In this document: positions 63,409 through 64,000 of the stretch, piece by piece
Layout: each line of letters starts with the position of its first letter
Position numbering within the stretch: position 1 is the stretch's first letter
Notes under the pieces: generated by a model
Told to the model about the DNA's origin: nothing
The model's input: the letters and a program-made list of their open reading frames with translations, nothing else
The model's database searches: none
Origin: Eudoraea adriatica DSM 19308
GTDB taxonomy: Bacteria; Bacteroidota; Bacteroidia; Flavobacteriales; Flavobacteriaceae
Direction of reading: 5' to 3'
DNA length: 64,000 bases
Assembly (NCBI RefSeq): GCF_000382125.1
Contig: NZ_KB907549.1
Coordinates: 186,001-250,000 of the forward strand
Translations under genes and position numbers: made by a program

Positions 63409-64000
63409 ATGAAAAAACTAATTCCTGTAATTTTTGCCTGCCTGCTTGGGTGTAAAGATGTAGATAAGGCCATAACTACACCTGTAAAAGTTCAAAATGT
63501 TCCTTCCCATACTTCGGTGATAGTTTTGGGTAATGTACAGGATGCAGGTTCACCACATATTGCCTGTAAAAAAGAATGTTGCCTTGAATTATTCCAAAAT
63601 CCTGATGACACTAGAAAAGTAGTTTCACTGGGTGTTGTTGATCCTGAGAATAACAGGAAGTATCTGTTTGATGCTACTCCGGATATGCCGGAACAGCTTA
63701 AAATATTAAAGAATTACCTGCCAAAAAATGTAAATGAGACGGTTGATGGAATCTTCCTTACCCATGCGCATATAGGGCACTATACAGGTCTTATGTATCT
63801 TGGAACAGAAGCAATGGGAGCTTCCAATGTCAATGTGTTTGCAATGCCGGTAATGGATTCCTATTTAAGGAATAATGGCCCCTGGAGTCAGCTTATTGGT
63901 AATCAGAATATTTCTTTGCAGGCCTTAAAAAATAAACTGGAAATTTCCCTAACCTCAAATTTAAGCGTAATCCCGTTTTTGGTGCCACATCGGGATGAAT
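63409..64000 (+). CDS. PqqB-like MBL-fold lipoprotein (partial, cut by window end)
   Basis: The gene begins at 63409 and runs past the window end. Its signal has lipobox LLGC (Cys about 15). The following LGNVQDAGSPHIACKKECC, a Cys-rich stretch, and VDPENNRKYLFDATPD fit the PqqB-like branch of the metallo-beta-lactamase fold. The metal-binding motif is HAHIGH at H119-H124, with Gly where the usual Asp stands. PqqB helps make PQQ, but no other pqq gene is in view and this is a lipoprotein. Its start is 9 bp after the DUF885 gene. Length and C-terminus are unknown. Confidence 0.85.
   Translation, partial: MKKLIPVIFACLLGCKDVDKAITTPVKVQNVPSHTSVIVLGNVQDAGSPHIACKKECCLELFQNPDDTRKVVSLGVVDPENNRKYLFDATPDMPEQLKILKNYLPKNVNETVDGIFLTHAHIGHYTGLMYLGTEAMGASNVNVFAMPVMDSYLRNNGPWSQLIGNQNISLQALKNKLEISLTSNLSVIPFLVPHRDE

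Overview
The window looks like a chromosomal segment of a marine-type Flavobacteriaceae bacterium (Bacteroidota). This rests on low-to-moderate GC, weak ribosome binding sites, several matches to the Bacteroidota -7 promoter box TAnnTTTG, signal peptides ending in 'AQ', many lipoproteins, and family content typical of the group: BshC, DUF6090, DUF3667, DUF2490, FAS1 lipoproteins, and 'mobile mystery' A/B. I saw no rRNA, tRNA, CRISPR array or insertion-sequence transposase.

Layout. 0.3-5.6 kb (+): two related TPR proteins, an SCO1/SenC copper chaperone-like protein and an SMP-30/gluconolactonase-like lipoprotein. 5.7-7.9 kb (-): an NPD-type FMN oxidoreductase and mnmA. 8.2-10.9 kb (+): two fasciclin-domain lipoproteins, each followed by a strong terminator. 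11.2-15.1 kb (-): yidC, pyrG and a small DUF3820 gene; the last is divergent from a Tat-exported hydroxypyruvate-isomerase-like protein. 16.0-20.6 kb (-): a tight guaA - LysM/PBP-like - OsmC - DUF922 operon. 20.7-29.1 kb: SIMPL protein, PNPOx-like flavoprotein, PLP decarboxylase, bshC, a secreted M14 peptidase and a DUF3667 membrane protein. 29.3-43.8 kb (+) is the most accessory-looking part: a lone sulfatase, a REP-like palindrome cluster, a mobile mystery A/B (HTH + Fic) pair behind four regularly spaced operators, a GNAT/carbon-nitrogen hydrolase fusion, a PD40 lipoprotein, an aldo/keto reductase, a membrane TPR protein, a nitrilase, a DUF6624-like protein, a RetSat-like flavoprotein, and two DUF6090 paralogues. 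Gene remnants lie between several of these. 43.9-64.0 kb: penicillin acylase-like protein, lysoplasmalogenase / MDR reductase / ADP-ribosylglycohydrolase operon, PspC-DUF2339 + DUF3999 + DUF2490, an NTF2-like lipoprotein, an exported GNAT-like protein with an S9 peptidase and an Omp85 protein, DUF302, DUF885, and a PqqB-like MBL lipoprotein cut by the window end.

How the genes work together. The housekeeping genes (mnmA, yidC, pyrG, guaA, bshC) are ordinary. Much of the rest is envelope or secreted function: peptidases, hydrolases, lipoproteins and a peptidoglycan-binding LysM protein. The strongest candidate for something unusual is the mobile mystery A/B locus. It carries four 14-bp palindromes of form ATACA-N4-TGTAT with centres 31, 32 and 33 bp apart, about three helical turns, running up to 11 bp before the HTH gene. 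This suggests cooperative autoregulation of a Fic-type toxin-antitoxin-like module. Other points worth a second look are the exported GNAT-like protein, the exported ADP-ribosylglycohydrolase-like protein, and TTG starts that coincide with promoter boxes.
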